NCBI GenBank assembly: GCA_910574455.1
Contig: CAJSYZ010000006.1
Coordinates: forward strand, 977,981 to 1,041,980
Direction: 5' to 3'
DNA length: 64,000 nt
From: Trichaptum fuscoviolaceum
Taxonomy: Eukaryota > Basidiomycota > Agaricomycetes > Hymenochaetales > Trichaptaceae
Positions 1 to 12,414 of the stretch are shown here, one piece after another. The notes under the pieces are model-generated. The model searched no databases, was not told where the DNA came from, and was given only the letters and a program-made list of their open reading frames with translations. The stretch's first letter is position 1, and each line of letters opens with the position of its first letter. A program made the translations under genes and the position numbers.

Positions 1-56
1 ATTGACCCAATAATTTACTGCAAATCATTCCGTTTGCATACTCAAAGTCTTCTAAA

Positions 57-1664
57 ATGTCCATCACAGCGGCTTCAACAAAGAAAGCAAACATAGGCAC
101 TCCAGCTCAGTATTCACAACCGAGTCGGAAGGGAAAGAAATCATGGCGAAAGAACGTCGACATTCGAGAAGTCGAGTCGGGGATGGAGGAAATCCGTGCG
201 GAGGAGCGAGAAACTGGGTGCGTTGAACCTATGCCTCGTTATGCAATATATTCTAACACATTTTCTCTTGAAGGTCGTCACTACAGAAGAAGAAAGACAA
301 TGAGCTCTTCCAGATAGATGCTTCCGGAGATGATAAAAGTAGGAGTGATCATCCAGTCTACTTATGCCTGCTCACACAGCTGTCTAGTTCGCAATTCATT
401 GCCGAAGTTCAGTAGCGCGCAGCTATCATACAGCAAGATCCTAGCGCAGCGCTCTGCTGTTCCGGCTGTCTTTTCTCGTCCGGAGAAAAGAGGAGCTTCA
501 GTGAGCTACGAGGATAAGACACGTCTTCTACGAATCGCTAAACGAAAACGTCGTGGACTGCTGAACTCCGTTGAAGACCCGACAGAACTTGGAAAAGGAA
601 GTGCTCTTTTAGATCCGAGCCATGCGGTCAAGGAAAGTGGGAGCTATGATGTATGGGCATCGAGAGAGGAAGATGCCGACGTAGATGAAGAAAAGAAAGA
701 CTTCCTGCTACCACTCGTGAGGAAACCGGCGGTGAAAGCGCCCCCTCTCCCCCACCCCCGAGTGGAAATCGAAGTTCCTGCTGTGTCAACTCCACACCAG
801 GGCGCGTCGTACAATCCACCCGTGGAAGCCCACCAGGAACTGCTGAGGCTTGCGCATGAGAAGGCGGAGGCGGAGGAGAAGATGCTGGAGAGATATGCTT
901 CGGTAAAGGAAAAGATGGAGGCGGCGAGGAGGGTACATGCGGAGGAGACGAAGCCAGGCGTTCCGACGGGAATGTCTGTTGATGATTTGGCTAAAATCGA
1001 GGAAGACGAGGAGGAGGGGGGGACTGCGGAGGGCGTGGCAGCGAAGAAAGCTCCGGCCCGCAAAACTGCAAAGCAACGTCGGAAAGCGAAAGAGCTTCAG
1101 CGAGAGGTGAGGTATCTCACTGCGTAAAGCACTATATTTTTAACTGACGGTATACAAAGAAACGTGCACTTGCAGAACGTGCGGCGCGAAAACGCATGCT
1201 GATGTCCTTCGGTGCAATTAAGAGTATCCGGAAATCGATAACTCGAAAAATGACAGAAAACGAAAAAGAGCGACTGCAGCGAAGAATAGCGTTGCAACAA
1301 AAGATGAAGCAATCAGGCTTAGCGGGCCGCAAGCTAGGGAAGCACGTTGTGCCGGAGGACCAACCAATTGTACAATTAGGAGAGGACCTGGCTGAGAGCC
1401 TTAGGGAACTGAAGGTTTGTTGTTGTTTGCTCTGGTCCGCATCGCACATTCTGACGGCAACGCATAGCCTGAGGGCAACCTCTTCAAAGATCGCTTCCTC
1501 AGTCTCCAACAACGAGCCTTGATAGAACCACGCGTTCCAGTTCTGTACGTATCTCAATTCCAGTATGCGTTGCACCTCATGCTGAAGATTCGTAATACAG
1601 GCCAAAAAGGCACAGGAAAAAAACAAAAGAGGTGGAGAAATTCGCCTGGAAACGTTTCGAATGA
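57..1664 (+). CDS. NOP53: Ribosome biogenesis protein NOP53
   Basis: Nop53 is a nucleolar 60S-assembly factor needed for late pre-rRNA (ITS2) processing and exosome recruitment. Six exons give an open frame of about 446 residues: 57-217, 274-338, 388-1106, 1160-1414, 1468-1544 and 1601-1664. The N terminus has the family signature QPSRKGKKSWRKNVD, then an NELFQID element and LAQRSAVPAVFSRP. The middle is acidic and lysine-rich, and the protein ends in the conserved EKFAWKRFE block before the TGA. All exon phases sum correctly, and the length is close to the family norm. The start is the first in-frame ATG, only 56 bases into the window, so the promoter lies outside. The basic and coiled-coil-like stretches (residues roughly 210-330) fit an RNA-associated assembly factor. 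Exon borders are inferred from frame continuity. Confidence 0.93.
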
Positions 1665-2463
1665 AGATCTTGAGGCTTCCCTTTCTACCTATCTTATGTT
1701 GTACTACATACTTACGTTTATCGAGGATAGACTTCTGATCAGACCGACACACTTTGATCGATCTTCATTGTTTCTGTATGTTTCTCTCCGTCAGTGCGTA
1801 TTCTGTTATTGCATATAGATATATCACTTTTCCTTTAGCTTCAGCGTCTTTTACAATATGGCGTACGATATCAGCTTCCACTGGACTAGTGCCATTTTCT
1901 ACTTCACGAAAGTGGAAAGCTGGAGAGCGGAGGCCAGGTGTCGCATACATTTAGTGATGAAGCGTTGTATGGAGTGCCATATTAATTGATTTCGGCAAAC
2001 CTACGAAAGCCATAAACATTATACTCTACCACCAGGGCTTACGCATTTATGGGTACTACCACTGAAACTTGATCATGCAGATACACCCCGGCAGTCTGAG
2101 TGTTCATGTACAGGGAATCCGATAGTAATTTACTTTCACATACTGTATGATACTTAAAAACTTACAGTACCTGCCTCAACTTCACAATTAGGAGAACAAA
2201 TTTACTACCTTTCTTACATCTACCATCATTCCCCACATTGTAATCGTTCTCTGCTCTGAACTTGAACTCGATCGAGTTCCAGGTTTGGCAGTCCTATCTA
2301 TCTCCGATTGAAAAAAAATAAGGGCCAATGGGAAATTCCGAATTGTTGATAGAGAAACGTCACGAACGAACTCTACGACGCCGACAGTGCGCACGACGTT
2401 TTTCCCGACGCTGTCGACGGCGCACACAGGTCTTCTACGCTCGGTGAGCGTTCAGAACTAGTC
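1665..2463. other. Intergenic region between NOP53 and NDUFS1
   Basis: Holds the NOP53 3' flank and the NDUFS1 promoter. Short open frames occur on both strands (for example 1765-1950 minus and 2188-2427 minus), but none shows recognisable motifs or a supported exon structure. No repeat or RNA gene was seen. Confidence 0.5.
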
Positions 2464-5199
2464 ATGATGATAAAGGCATTGCCATCATCAACAGCACGGC
2501 TGGTCAAAGCTGCTGCATCAACGTCCTGTTTATCTGGTGAGTATCTTGTTTAAAGCAAAGAAGCTCGAAATTGATGGCACCATTATTTCATTTCATGCAG
2601 GTCGAAGAACATTTGCTTCCAGCTCATCAAGACAGGCAGATATCACCTTGACTGTGGATGGGAAGGAGGTCACTGTTCCCCAAGGTCAGCGATGCGGATG
2701 TAACCCGCTTATTCCCATTTTACTTACATTCTGCCAGGCTCTGCGTTAATTCAGGCATGTGAAGCGGCAGGTGCAAATATTCCAAGGTACGTTTACTCTG
2801 TCCCACAAATTGAACAGCTCTCTAACATATGACCATAGATTTTGTTATCATGACCGGTAAGGACTGTCATTCGCTCTGAGTAAACTTCTGGCTGAGTTAC
2901 TGTGGAAAGGCTTGCGATTGCGGGTAATTGCAGGTATGCACTGCTAGTGATACACGCGAGTCTCTAATACTAATGCTGCTCTCATAGAATGTGCCTTGTT
3001 GAGGTTGAGAGGTCACCGAAACCGGTAGCATCTTGGTGAGTCCGTTCTACGCGATACGCAAATAAGTATTCACCCTCCGAAGTGCTATGCCTGCCATGCC
3101 TGGATCAAAGGTGTTCACCAACTCCCCTTTAGTGCATGAAGCTCGGTACGAACACGCCAGTTCATGCGTCCTGTCAATGTTGATTATTCTGTAGAGAGGG
3201 TGTTATGGAGTTCTTACTCGCCAACCATCCACTGGACTGCCCTATCTGCGATCAGGGTGGAGAGTGTGACTTACAAGACCAGTCCATGCGATACGGCTCG
3301 GATCGTACACGCTTCCACGAAATTACTGGCAAACGCGCCGTTGAGGACAAGGATTTGGGACCATTGGTGAAGACCGTCATGACGCGTTGTATTCAATGTA
3401 CACGGTGTGTTCGATTCGCCAATGAAGTTGCTGGTGTAGAGGAGCTGGGTACCACTGGACGTGGAAATGACCTGCAGATTGGCATGTATGTTGAGAAGAC
3501 GATGGACTCGGAACTGTCTGGAAATGTCGTGGACCTCTGTCCAGTCGGTGCCCTCACTAGTAAACCTTACGCATTCCACGCACGTCCTTGGGAACTGAAG
3601 AACACGGAATCGGTCGACGTTCTGGATGCTGTAGGCTCGAACATCCGCGTCGACTCACGTGGCGTGCAGGTTATGCGGATTCAACCGCGAACGAACGATG
3701 ATGTGAATGAGGAATGGATCAGCGACAAGACGCGTCATGCTCACGATGGACTTCGCTTCCAACGATTGACTACACCTTTAGTGAAGCGCGGAGACCGGTT
3801 CGAGCCTGCGACATGGGAAGATGCATTAGCAGCAATCGCTGAGGGTCTCAAGCAGACAGGCGCGAAGGGAGATGAAATTAAGGCAGTTGCGGGACATTTG
3901 GCTGACACTGAATCTCTTGTTGCTCTGAAGGACTTCGTTAATCGCTTAGGTTCAGACAATCTTGCTATCGACCAAGCCAACGGGGACAAAGCACCAGTGC
4001 ATGGTGTTGACATCCGCTCAAACTACCTCTTCAACAGTACAATCCCTGGTATCGAGGAAGCTGATGCGATCCTACTTGTTGGCACGAACCCGCGCCACGA
4101 GGCAGCGGTCCTCAACTCGCGGATACGCAAGAGCTGGTTACATACGGGTCTTGAGGTCGGCTTCATTGGCGAACGTGCGGACACGACGTACGGCTACGAC
4201 TACATCGGTGCAGACGCGAAAGCGTTGGCAAACTTCGTCGCTGGCAAGGGCCCCTTCGTCGAGAAGTTCAAGGCTGCGAAGAAGCCCCTCATCATCGTTG
4301 GCAGCGCAGTAAATGAGCACGCAGATGGTGCGGCCGTGTATAATGCCATCGCGAAGTACGTCGAGCAGAACAAGAGCACATTTTTGACACCGGAATGGAA
4401 TGGGCTCAGCATCCTCCAGCGTATCGCATCGAGACCCGCCGCGTACGAGATTGGATTTGTACCGTCTAAGAAAGCCTCCGCAACGACGCCGAAATTCATA
4501 TACTTGCTTAACGCAGATGAGGTCGACCCGAAGTCCATTCCAAAGGACGCGTTCGTCGTATACCAGGGCCACCACGGGGATCTCGGTGCACAGCTTGCTG
4601 ATGTCTGCCTCCCCGGTGCTGCGTACACTGAGAAGTCGACTATCTGGGTCAACACCGAGGGTCGCGCTCAATTAGGTCGCGCCGCTGTCCCACCTCCAGG
4701 CGCCTCTCGTGAAGATTGGAAGATCATCCGGTACGTGCACTCTAACTTTGCTAAGGATATACTTCATATGCTCTTGTCTAACAATATTCCTTTCACTCGC
4801 AGTGCACTGTCCGAAGTTGTCGGCAGTCCGCTTCCATATGATGATGTGCTGAGCTTGCGTGACCGCTTGTGGGAGATTTCACCTTCCCTTGTGCGCTACG
4901 ACGTGACGGAGCGCACATCGACGGACATTGCTGCAGTTGGCTTGAAGACCCTCGCGGCCCTTAACGCCTCTGCTAAGGTTTCTGGTGCACCCTTCCGCAA
5001 GCCTATCACCAACTTCTACCAGACAGATCCAATCTCGAGAGCGTAAGTTCCCCCGTCACTCGTCGTGCTTTTGTTTCAACTCAACCCGTCTTCATTATTC
5101 AGATCTGTGACAATGGCACAATGCACTCGCGCTTTCACTAAAGGGGAGAACTATGGCTTCTCGGAGTCGGAAAAAGCCTCACAAGCGTCTTTCGCGTAG
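2464..5199 (+). CDS. NDUFS1: NADH-ubiquinone oxidoreductase 75/78 kDa subunit, mitochondrial
   Basis: Iron-sulfur core subunit of respiratory complex I, passing electrons from FMN along the N1b, N4 and N5 clusters in the matrix arm. The first exon (ATG at 2464) encodes a basic, serine-rich presequence typical of mitochondrial import. Seven short exons follow before the long exon beginning at 3195. The 2Fe-2S ferredoxin-like part has the N1b cysteines (CYHD, then CRMC, then the SCAMP cysteine). HPLDCPICDQGGEC gives the C-x2-C-x3-C ligands. TRCIQCTRC with the later DLCPVGAL gives the second 4Fe-4S set. A molybdopterin-oxidoreductase-like domain fills the C-terminal half. An intron at 4731-4802 is 72 nt and stop-free, so it reads through in frame. 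A last small exon after about 5102 ends in SQASFA and TAG at 5197-5199. Predicted length is about 740 residues, usual for the family. Confidence 0.96.
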
Positions 5200-5585
5200 T
5201 AACTGTACATCCAATAGAACCAAATCAAGAACCTTGCTTTCTTTCTCATGTTTATTGTCTTCACACAAAAGGGACGTGGTTTTACAATAAAAGTATTCAA
5301 TTCATATTTGTCTAAGCTGCCTAGGTTATACAATTGGACTCATGCAGAATTCATCATTAATGCGGGTAAAGTACAATTGCCGAAACTTGTAAGTCATGAT
5401 CATCACCAATCGTTCGAGATAAGTGGGAGAAGGTAAGGGGGTAAACGTTAAGGAGAGTGGTAGTGCCGTGAGTGGGAATTCGAAAGCATCAACATAGCTG
5501 CTGGCGTCACCAGGATCGAAAGCGAAGGCGAACGAGAAGGAGAAGGAGAAAGCGCGAAATGAATAATTGATAAAGAACGAAGAAT
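5200..5585. other. Convergent intergenic region
   Basis: Tail-to-tail spacer between NDUFS1 and the ABC transporter gene. It contains a purine-rich run (about 5515-5555, GA/GCGA-type) just past the transporter stop. Nothing else is supported. Confidence 0.5.
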
Positions 5586-8500
5586 TTACTCGCCAACCCA
5601 TTCACCGCCGCTGGCGAGTTGGGAGAAAATGCCATTGCGTCGCATAAGCTCTTCGTACGAGCCTGTTTCTGCGACGACGCCGTCATGAATGACGAGAATG
5701 CGGTCGCACATTTGCATTACAGGAAGCTTGTGGGTAACAATGAGAGTAGTCCGCCCGACCTTTGCAGTACGGATCGACTCCAAAACAGCCGCCTGATTGG
5801 CAGGATCCAACGCGGCCGTGCACTCGTCAAGAATGAGGATCTTAGCAGGGCGGGCGAGAGCACGGGCAATGGCGAGACGCTGGGCCTGACCACCTGAGAT
5901 CAGAGCTGCGTTCTCACCCACATTGGTGTCATAACCCTTGGGTAAAGATAAGATAAAGTCATGGGCGCGAGCGGCAATCGCAGCGCGCATGATGTCGTCG
6001 AGGGGGAGATTAGGATGCCCATAGGCGATGTTCTCGGCGATGGTCGCATCGAAAAGATTGGGGTTTTGGCTGACTACGGAAACATGTTCACGAAGGTACT
6101 TGACATCGACGTAGCGTAGTTCAGTTGATCCAATCGATACAGATCCGTCGACAGGTTCGTATAACCGCTGAAGCAGGGCGGCAACTGTGGATTTGCCGCA
6201 ACCAGAAGCGCCAACAACAGCGACGCACTCATTCTCTGCCAGCGTGAAGTTAAGGCTCTGGAGGACAGGGGCGTCGGGACGTTCGGGGTAGGAGAATAAT
6301 ACGTCAGAGAATTCGATGTCGCCCGCCATCGTGGGCTGAGCAGAACCGCGAGATTCATCCGTGTCATCTGTAAGTTTCATGAGTCTGTTCAGGTCGCGGG
6401 TGGCCTGGGTTGCTTTCGCAATACGTTGTGCTTAAAGAGTCAATCAGAAACCGCGTAAATGAAGGAGGTAAAAAAAACAAGCTCACTGAAAGCCATGAGT
6501 TGAGATCCGATAGTAACTGTGAAGACGAGGAGCTGAAGGACTTGGACCATCTGGAGATACGTATATGTACCCTGGGCGACGAGGATTGCTCCGATGAAGA
6601 AAAGGAGAGCTTCTGCAAGATAGATAAGGCCGTTCGCAACACCAAAGGAGCAACCTTCAATGAAGGCACCGCGAATACCAGTAACATACGCGTTCGAAAC
6701 AGCGTCATCAAACTGCTGTTTGAAGACACCTTCAAAGGACATGCATCGGATTGCGCGAATGTTTGAAATGCACTATTCATGTAAATCAGATGAAGTTGAG
6801 GTCAACAAGCAAGTGCACGCAAACATACCTCGTAGTAGCCTTTTGCGATTTCCTCGCGAGCTAGCTTGTTCTTGTGTTCGCACTTCGCAACAAAGTTTGC
6901 CTGGACAGACATCGTAATTGCGAAAACAGGACCGATAGCCAAACCAGCAAGTGTGAGTTGCCAGCCTGCGACGAGCGCCCAAATCAAGCCGACACTAAGC
7001 ATCGTAGCAACAACCACGAATTGGCCGAGAACCACAGCGATCAAGTTCCTTGCGTCATCGCCGTCCTTCACGATAATCTGCACAAGACGCACTGCCGCGT
7101 TCTCAGAGTTGTCGAAGAACTTCTTGTCCTGGGCGAGTACTCTCGTGTAAGATACCTTTCGGAGTTTCGTCACCCAGCGCATGGCACTTGTCTCCATGAT
7201 GAAGAACTTGGAGCCCATGAGCAGACCATCAGCTGCCGCAGCAGCAAGGACGATCCCGCCGAAGAGGTTGATCGTGTTCACATTCTTTGCGCCAATGGAG
7301 ACCTCGAAAAGTAAGCGGGAGAGGAGGAAAGAGAAGACCGGTGTCATGGCGCCACTGAGAAGGCAAGCAACGAGACCAAGAGCAAGAAGAGGCTTGTAAG
7401 GCACCGTAGGGTAGACATCACGGGCAAGCCTGAAGATCGAGTTCTTCTCCGGTAAGTCTGTCTGCTTGGTAGCCTCCGCTGGCGTGTCGACCTTAACAGC
7501 ATCAAGGCTAATGTCTGACCACCGCTGGCGCTCCATCTTTCCTCGCTGAGCACGGCGCTTCATTACTTCCGCCGCTGTCCGTTCCATAGCCGACTTCTCC
7601 GCCTCGAACTCTTCGTCATCTTCGATTGTCGGACTCGGCGCTCTTCTCGTAGTCGGGGAGGTCGGCGTAAACTGCAGACTTAGCTGACGCTTCAAATTCT
7701 TCGTCGGGCTTTGCGCAGCGAAAACGTCATAGGAGATACGCTTGCTCGAGCGCTTAGGTCTTGGATTCGTTGATACGGCGGTGTTCATGCTCAGATGTTT
7801 CGAAGGCAATTGGACTGATTGAGGGAGACCATAGGAAGAAGGCGTCGTTGTCCGAGAACGAGTGTAGTCTTGGACGACATCGAGCATCCTAGGCGGGACT
7901 CCGATCGTCAGACGCTTGTAGTCAACGCCGGCCCCGATATCTTCCTCGCGTCTTCTATCTTCAACGCCCTCCAGAATCTTCTCAATCTCAACTTCCGGTG
8001 CCTCAAAACATTCTGCTTCCGCAATTTCCTCGTCGTCGCGGATGGGGAAGCCGTCACCCTGCGCGCTCATCATCTGACGGAACTCGCCCTCTGCTTCGCC
8101 AGCTTCGGGTGGAATCTCCAAGTCGACTCGGTACCCTTGCTCAACGACGGTGCCGCTTTTGAGCACATACACGAAGTCATTCTGCGAGATCTGGGATAGG
8201 TCGTGTGTGATAACAATCGTTGTTCGGTTCTTCCTCCAGAGCTTGATAGCTTCGAAAACGAGGATGCGTGACGTTGCGTCCAGCGCAGACGTTGCTTCGT
8301 CTAAGTGACTCCTTGTTAGCTATATGGGCTTCGTATACATGTATATGAGTACTTACCGAGAACGAGAACTGTAGGGTCCCTCAACATTGCACGCGCGATA
8401 GCAAGCCTCTGCTTTTGTCCACCACTCAGACTTGCTCCTCCGCTTCCGAGGCGCGTATCATATCCGTTAGGCAAATCCCTTACGAACTCGTGCATCAAGC

Positions 8501-10328
8501 TCGCGCGGCACGCTTTCTCGACTTCTTCCCTGCTCACGTCTTCCGGCCTTCTTGTCAAGCCAGCAACGCCCATTGCCACATTGTCGTGCACAGATCCATC
8601 AAATAAGATGCAGCTCTGTGATACGACGGCAACGTGCGTTCGCAGCCAGGTCTCGTCGATGTATGCCGCGTCTTGATCGTCCAGGAACACTGTGCCGGCT
8701 TCGGGACAGTAGATTCGGGCTAAAAGTTGAGCGACGGTAGATTTACCAGACCCAGATCCTCCAACTACAAACGTCGTCTCCCCCGCAGGAAAGAACAAGG
8801 AGACGTCGCTCAGAACCGGTTGCGTAGGTCGTGAGGGGTACGCGAAAGTGATTTCCGAAAGAGAGAGCTCGCCCGCACAGCGGAGGGGCGTGATTTTGCG
8901 GAGTAGTTGTGGAAAGGGGCGCTTAGCGCTGTGTAGAGGTGTCATAGGCGTAAGTGTCAGATGAGAGTTCGTCGAAATTGCCATGGATGGTTTGCGGATT
9001 GAAGGCGTAGGGGAGGAAGGTGGTGGTGGTGGTTCAATCAAAGAGACAAGAGCTGCCATAGCAAACTTGCCCTTCGCGAGAGTGATGAGCTGCGGGATGC
9101 ACATCTGGAGATTGGTCGTGGCGATTAGGCAGGCCCAAAAGACGGCCATAACATCGCCTGCGCTGACAGTGCCCTTGCGCACAAGTGAGGCCCCAAACCA
9201 GAACCCCTGCACGAACATGGCCATGCTCGAGAACTGGCTCAGCGCACTCGTAAATCCCCAAACCGCATTGACCTTTGTCGTGCTGACCTGCATCTTGTCA
9301 AGGACCTTCGACAAGGCAGAAACTTCAAAAGCCTGTGCGTTGAACGCCTTGACGGTCGTGATTGCGTTAATCGCTCGCTCGACGAGCGTCGCTGAGACGG
9401 CTGTATGACTGCGTTCTGCTGCGACAAGAGGCCCAGCAAAACGCTGCGATAATGCTTGAATAAAAATCAAGACAGGCACGGCAGATAGGATGACGAGAGT
9501 GAGAGCCCAGGACCGACTGAAAGCTAGTACCAGACATGCAATGCAAGTTACGAGGTACTGCAAGAGCATTCCTGAAGCAAGAGACGATGCGGTACGAACG
9601 TCATCCGTGTCCCTTTAGAAAGATTAGCGAATAAACCAATAAGAACATTTGAGTCGGACGCACTTGGCAAACTTTGCCATAAGACCGCCAGCACCAACAG
9701 GGCCATCGCCCTCGGTAGTTATCACAGCGTCTTCGGCGCCCATCTTCGTGTCAAACCATTCCATCTCGCGAGTTGTCACGGCTTCGTAGACTTTCTTGCG
9801 AAGGCGCATGACGTTCCGTTCGCCTGTCGCTATCCAGAGTGCACTCGTGACACTTCCGAGTGCAATGGCGCCGGCAGCGAGAGCGACCAGTTCTATAGCC
9901 GCGATACCAACATCATGTCTGAGCGCAGACTTGTCCTGAGATGTTGCGTCCGTGAGGGGGAACCGAGCAAAGGCGTCAAAGACTTGACCAATAACGTGTG
10001 TCATGAAAGGGGCAACACCGCCGGCCACAACGGATGTTCCAACGGCGGGTAGGAGAAGTGTGTATACATCCCTTCGTGAGATGAGTGAGAATAGGAGGCG
10101 AAGAGAAGGCTGAGGACCATGGGGCGGTAGCGACGGAGAGCATGGAGCAGCTTCCGGTTGTTGTTTCTCAATGTCGACGGTGTCACCTCGGATGGTCGTG
10201 TGGGTCGTTTCGATCGACTGCTTTCGTATTGAAGAAGTTGCAGGTGTCTGCGTAATTTCGTAGTTCTTTGTCGTCGATTCATTGATATCTGTTTCAACAG
10301 TGAGCTGGCGCCGATTCGGCGGCGGCAT
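5586..10328 (-). CDS. STE6: ABCB-type full ABC transporter, Ste6-like
   Basis: Predicted integral membrane exporter with TMD1-NBD1-linker-TMD2-NBD2 order, roughly 1,450-1,500 residues in at least five exons (exon 1 10328-9664, exon 2 9612-8357). A hydrophilic N terminus of about 85 residues starts MPPPNRRQ. NBD1 shows Walker A GGSGSGKST, LSGGQKQR, and DEATSALD spanning the next exon with the ITHD H-loop. NBD2 shows Walker A GASGCGKST, ISGGQAQR, ILDECTAALDP and IVTHK. A long charged, serine/arginine-rich linker of about 230 residues separates the halves. The layout, linker and divergent second half match fungal a-factor (farnesylated pheromone) exporters of the Ste6 group. A generic multidrug ABCB protein is the alternative. 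Both NBDs look catalytically complete. No prenylated pheromone precursor (CaaX end) was noticed nearby. Confidence 0.85.
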
Positions 10329-11586
10329 GGTTGAAGAACTTCAGCAGTGGGCTAAAGCGAAAGGGCGGGATGAGTGAAAGCGGGGGAGGGGCAAAACGTC
10401 GCTGGCGACGAGCAAGGATTGTACAGTCGTGGTGGGGGGAGGAAGGAAAGGTGTTTGTGTGCTTTGTGGGTGAGCTCATTAGCTATTTGTTGTCGCGAGC
10501 GTGTGGTTCCCGGAGGTTGACAATGAGCCGCAGCCACTATTGTGCTTTCAACAATAGTCTCAATTAGGCAACCAGGCGCTGCGACCCTGACTTGCTATTG
10601 TTCCAAAGGCTGTGACTCCGGCACGCGTGGCAATGAAATGCTTCCACCATTTCAGTCAATCCAAAAGCTATTCTCCTATATACCTACGATAGCGCCGCAG
10701 AATGTATCTCGTTCGGACACTTGATGAAGATGCCGATGGTCCCTGTTGCACAGGAATACATTTATAGTTGCGGTAAGACCAAAGAGGAAATAGCCCTTTG
10801 TTTGTCAGCTGGTCTAAATATGGAAATAATAGTTGTGTACCTTTTCCAGCGTCGTCGGCGCCTTTAATTCATCTTTAAAACCTGCGTTTGAGGCGCATTT
10901 GGTGATTTCGGGGATCGTTGATGTGAGGCACAGATGATCGACACGGTTTGCTTCCGGACTTCTTGTCATCAATATCTGGCGGCGTTGGTGTCACTGTCGG
11001 CGCAGGAGAAGGCGGCGGTTCGGCGAGTTTCATACTGACTGTGCCTCCGTAACGAATGGGCGAAAACTGTCCAGTTTAGTAAAGTAAAATGGAAAGTGCG
11101 AGACTGCTTAGGACAGTAACTCGGGGTAAGGGACAAATCGAGGTTGCTGCCAGTGCCAGTGAAGGCTGGGTATACCAAGCGCATATAACCAGGTGGCACG
11201 TTAGTAAATTATAGAATTACACGGATATGTAAAGGAAACATACCATCAGAAGCAAAATCTGAATGAAATCCTGTGTATCTACGCATTCATGGGCGTTGAG
11301 AAGAATAAAACATGGTGGAATGAGAGAGAAGAGGGTGGGCGCGTTGTACGACGCGTCGCAGACCGTGCCACTCACTTTAAAACCCCGCACTTGCAGTGCC
11401 ACCGCCACCGCGCTTGAAATAAACCTTTCAGTTTTACCCTACCTGTGGGACTAAGAGGCACTATGTAGTATTCTCGGGCCTCGATATCCTCTGCGAAGGT
11501 GTATACACTAATCATCGTCACATTTTCAAGTCAAGTGCTAGAGAAGATATTCATTATCCATATTCTAAAGTATACTACATGCCAAT
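10329..11586. other. Intergenic region with weak minus-strand coding hints
   Basis: Contains the promoter of the ABC transporter. On the minus strand an ATG ORF at 11033-10875 encodes 52 residues with a proline/threonine-rich N terminus and a basic end (MRLKRRF). Upstream of it, at 11390-11165, is an open stretch with a short hydrophobic segment around IQILLLM. These could belong to one small spliced gene, but I could not build a model with valid splice sites, so no gene is called. Confidence 0.3.
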
Positions 11587-12414
11587 TCATAGTGTACACA
11601 CAAGCTGAGTTTGCGGCCTCCTGTTCCAGGCGAGCTCCCCCAGTGCTGAGCCGTGAAAGGTCTCTGGTAATGTCACCTGGGATAAAGTGATGGAAGGCGA
11701 GCGCCCTTCGACCGTCAACAGCCTACCGTTGAGGGCGGACTGTGCAGGGAAAGACGCTCGTAGTGTGCATTGACTTGGGTCGGAAATAACATTGTTAGGG
11801 AGAGGGAAGTAGAGAATCATCAAGTCCTGAGCAATACACATATTTGAAGTAAGTATCAAGCGCCAAAATGACATGCGCGAAACACGTACTGATTCGCTCA
11901 AGACAATCTTTTCGTCTGTCCAGTTCATGTCAGGGTACAGTCTGCTAATCCTCACAAAAGTGCTGGGCTTCACCATCCCATCGACTTCCGGTGTTCCCGC
12001 ATTCTCATGCATCCCTCCGTGTCCATTACCACCTGAGCCGCTATGATCAGGCGTTGGCCTCAAAAGAGCCTCGGCGTCCAGCCGCACTTTTATTTCCGGT
12101 ACGCGCTCAAGGCCCAAGTAGAGGCTCGGTCGGCGCAGAGCTTGAGGACCTATTTCCAAGGATGAAGCAGATGGGCGCCCAAAAGACCAGAACGATAGCG
12201 AGGATAGGAAGAATGCGACCAAGGATATGGCAAGTGCAGAGTAGACTGAGACTGTAGTGATGGAAGAGATATTCAAAAAGCCTACGCGCTGATTTTGTGA
12301 CATTGCATGCTTGTATCCATCATGTCGTATGTTTCCTTCGGCTTCGACGTCGTTGTTTTCATGCTCCTCGATGGCCATGAGCGGCACATACTCCGCATTT
12401 GCATTTACCGCCAT
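11587..12414 (-). CDS. Type II membrane protein, But2-like basidiomycete family
   Basis: One cytoplasmic N-terminal segment of about 60 residues is followed by a single membrane helix (ALAISLVAFFLSSLSFW) and a lumenal/extracellular domain. The motif RRPSLYLGLERVP after the helix is what I recall from a large agaricomycete family often annotated with a But2-type C-terminal domain; its function is unknown. The first in-frame ATG is at 12414 (MAVNANAEY), with a favourable A at -3 and G at +4. A 63 nt stop-free intron (GTACGT...CTCAG, around 11833-11895) is inferred. Removing it places SDLMILYF next to LSE, matching the family pattern better than the read-through. The C terminus (ELAWNRRPQ, then VCTL) appears shorter than in relatives I recall. 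The gene lies downstream of the GT69 gene on the same strand. Confidence 0.6.
   Translation of the reverse strand: MAVNANAEYVPLMAIEEHENNDVEAEGNIRHDGYKHAMSQNQRVGFLNISSITTVSVYSALAISLVAFFLSSLSFWSFGRPSASSLEIGPQALRRPSLYLGLERVPEIKVRLDAEALLRPTPDHSGSGGNGHGGMHENAGTPEVDGMVKPSTFVRISRLYPDMNWTDEKIVLSESVRVSRMSFWRLILTSNMCIAQDLMILYFPLPNNVISDPSQCTLRASFPAQSALNGRLLTVEGRSPSITLSQVTLPETFHGSALGELAWNRRPQTQLVCTL

Noticed and set aside
4138..4671. Minus-strand ORFs within NDUFS1
   Set aside because: Shadows of the conserved complex I coding frame.
11217..11408. Pmp3-family gene call
   Set aside because: The frame lacks an ATG (starts with GTG), cysteine and DF spacing differ from Pmp3, and no AG acceptor precedes the PPGYM piece. 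Kept only as a weak finding.
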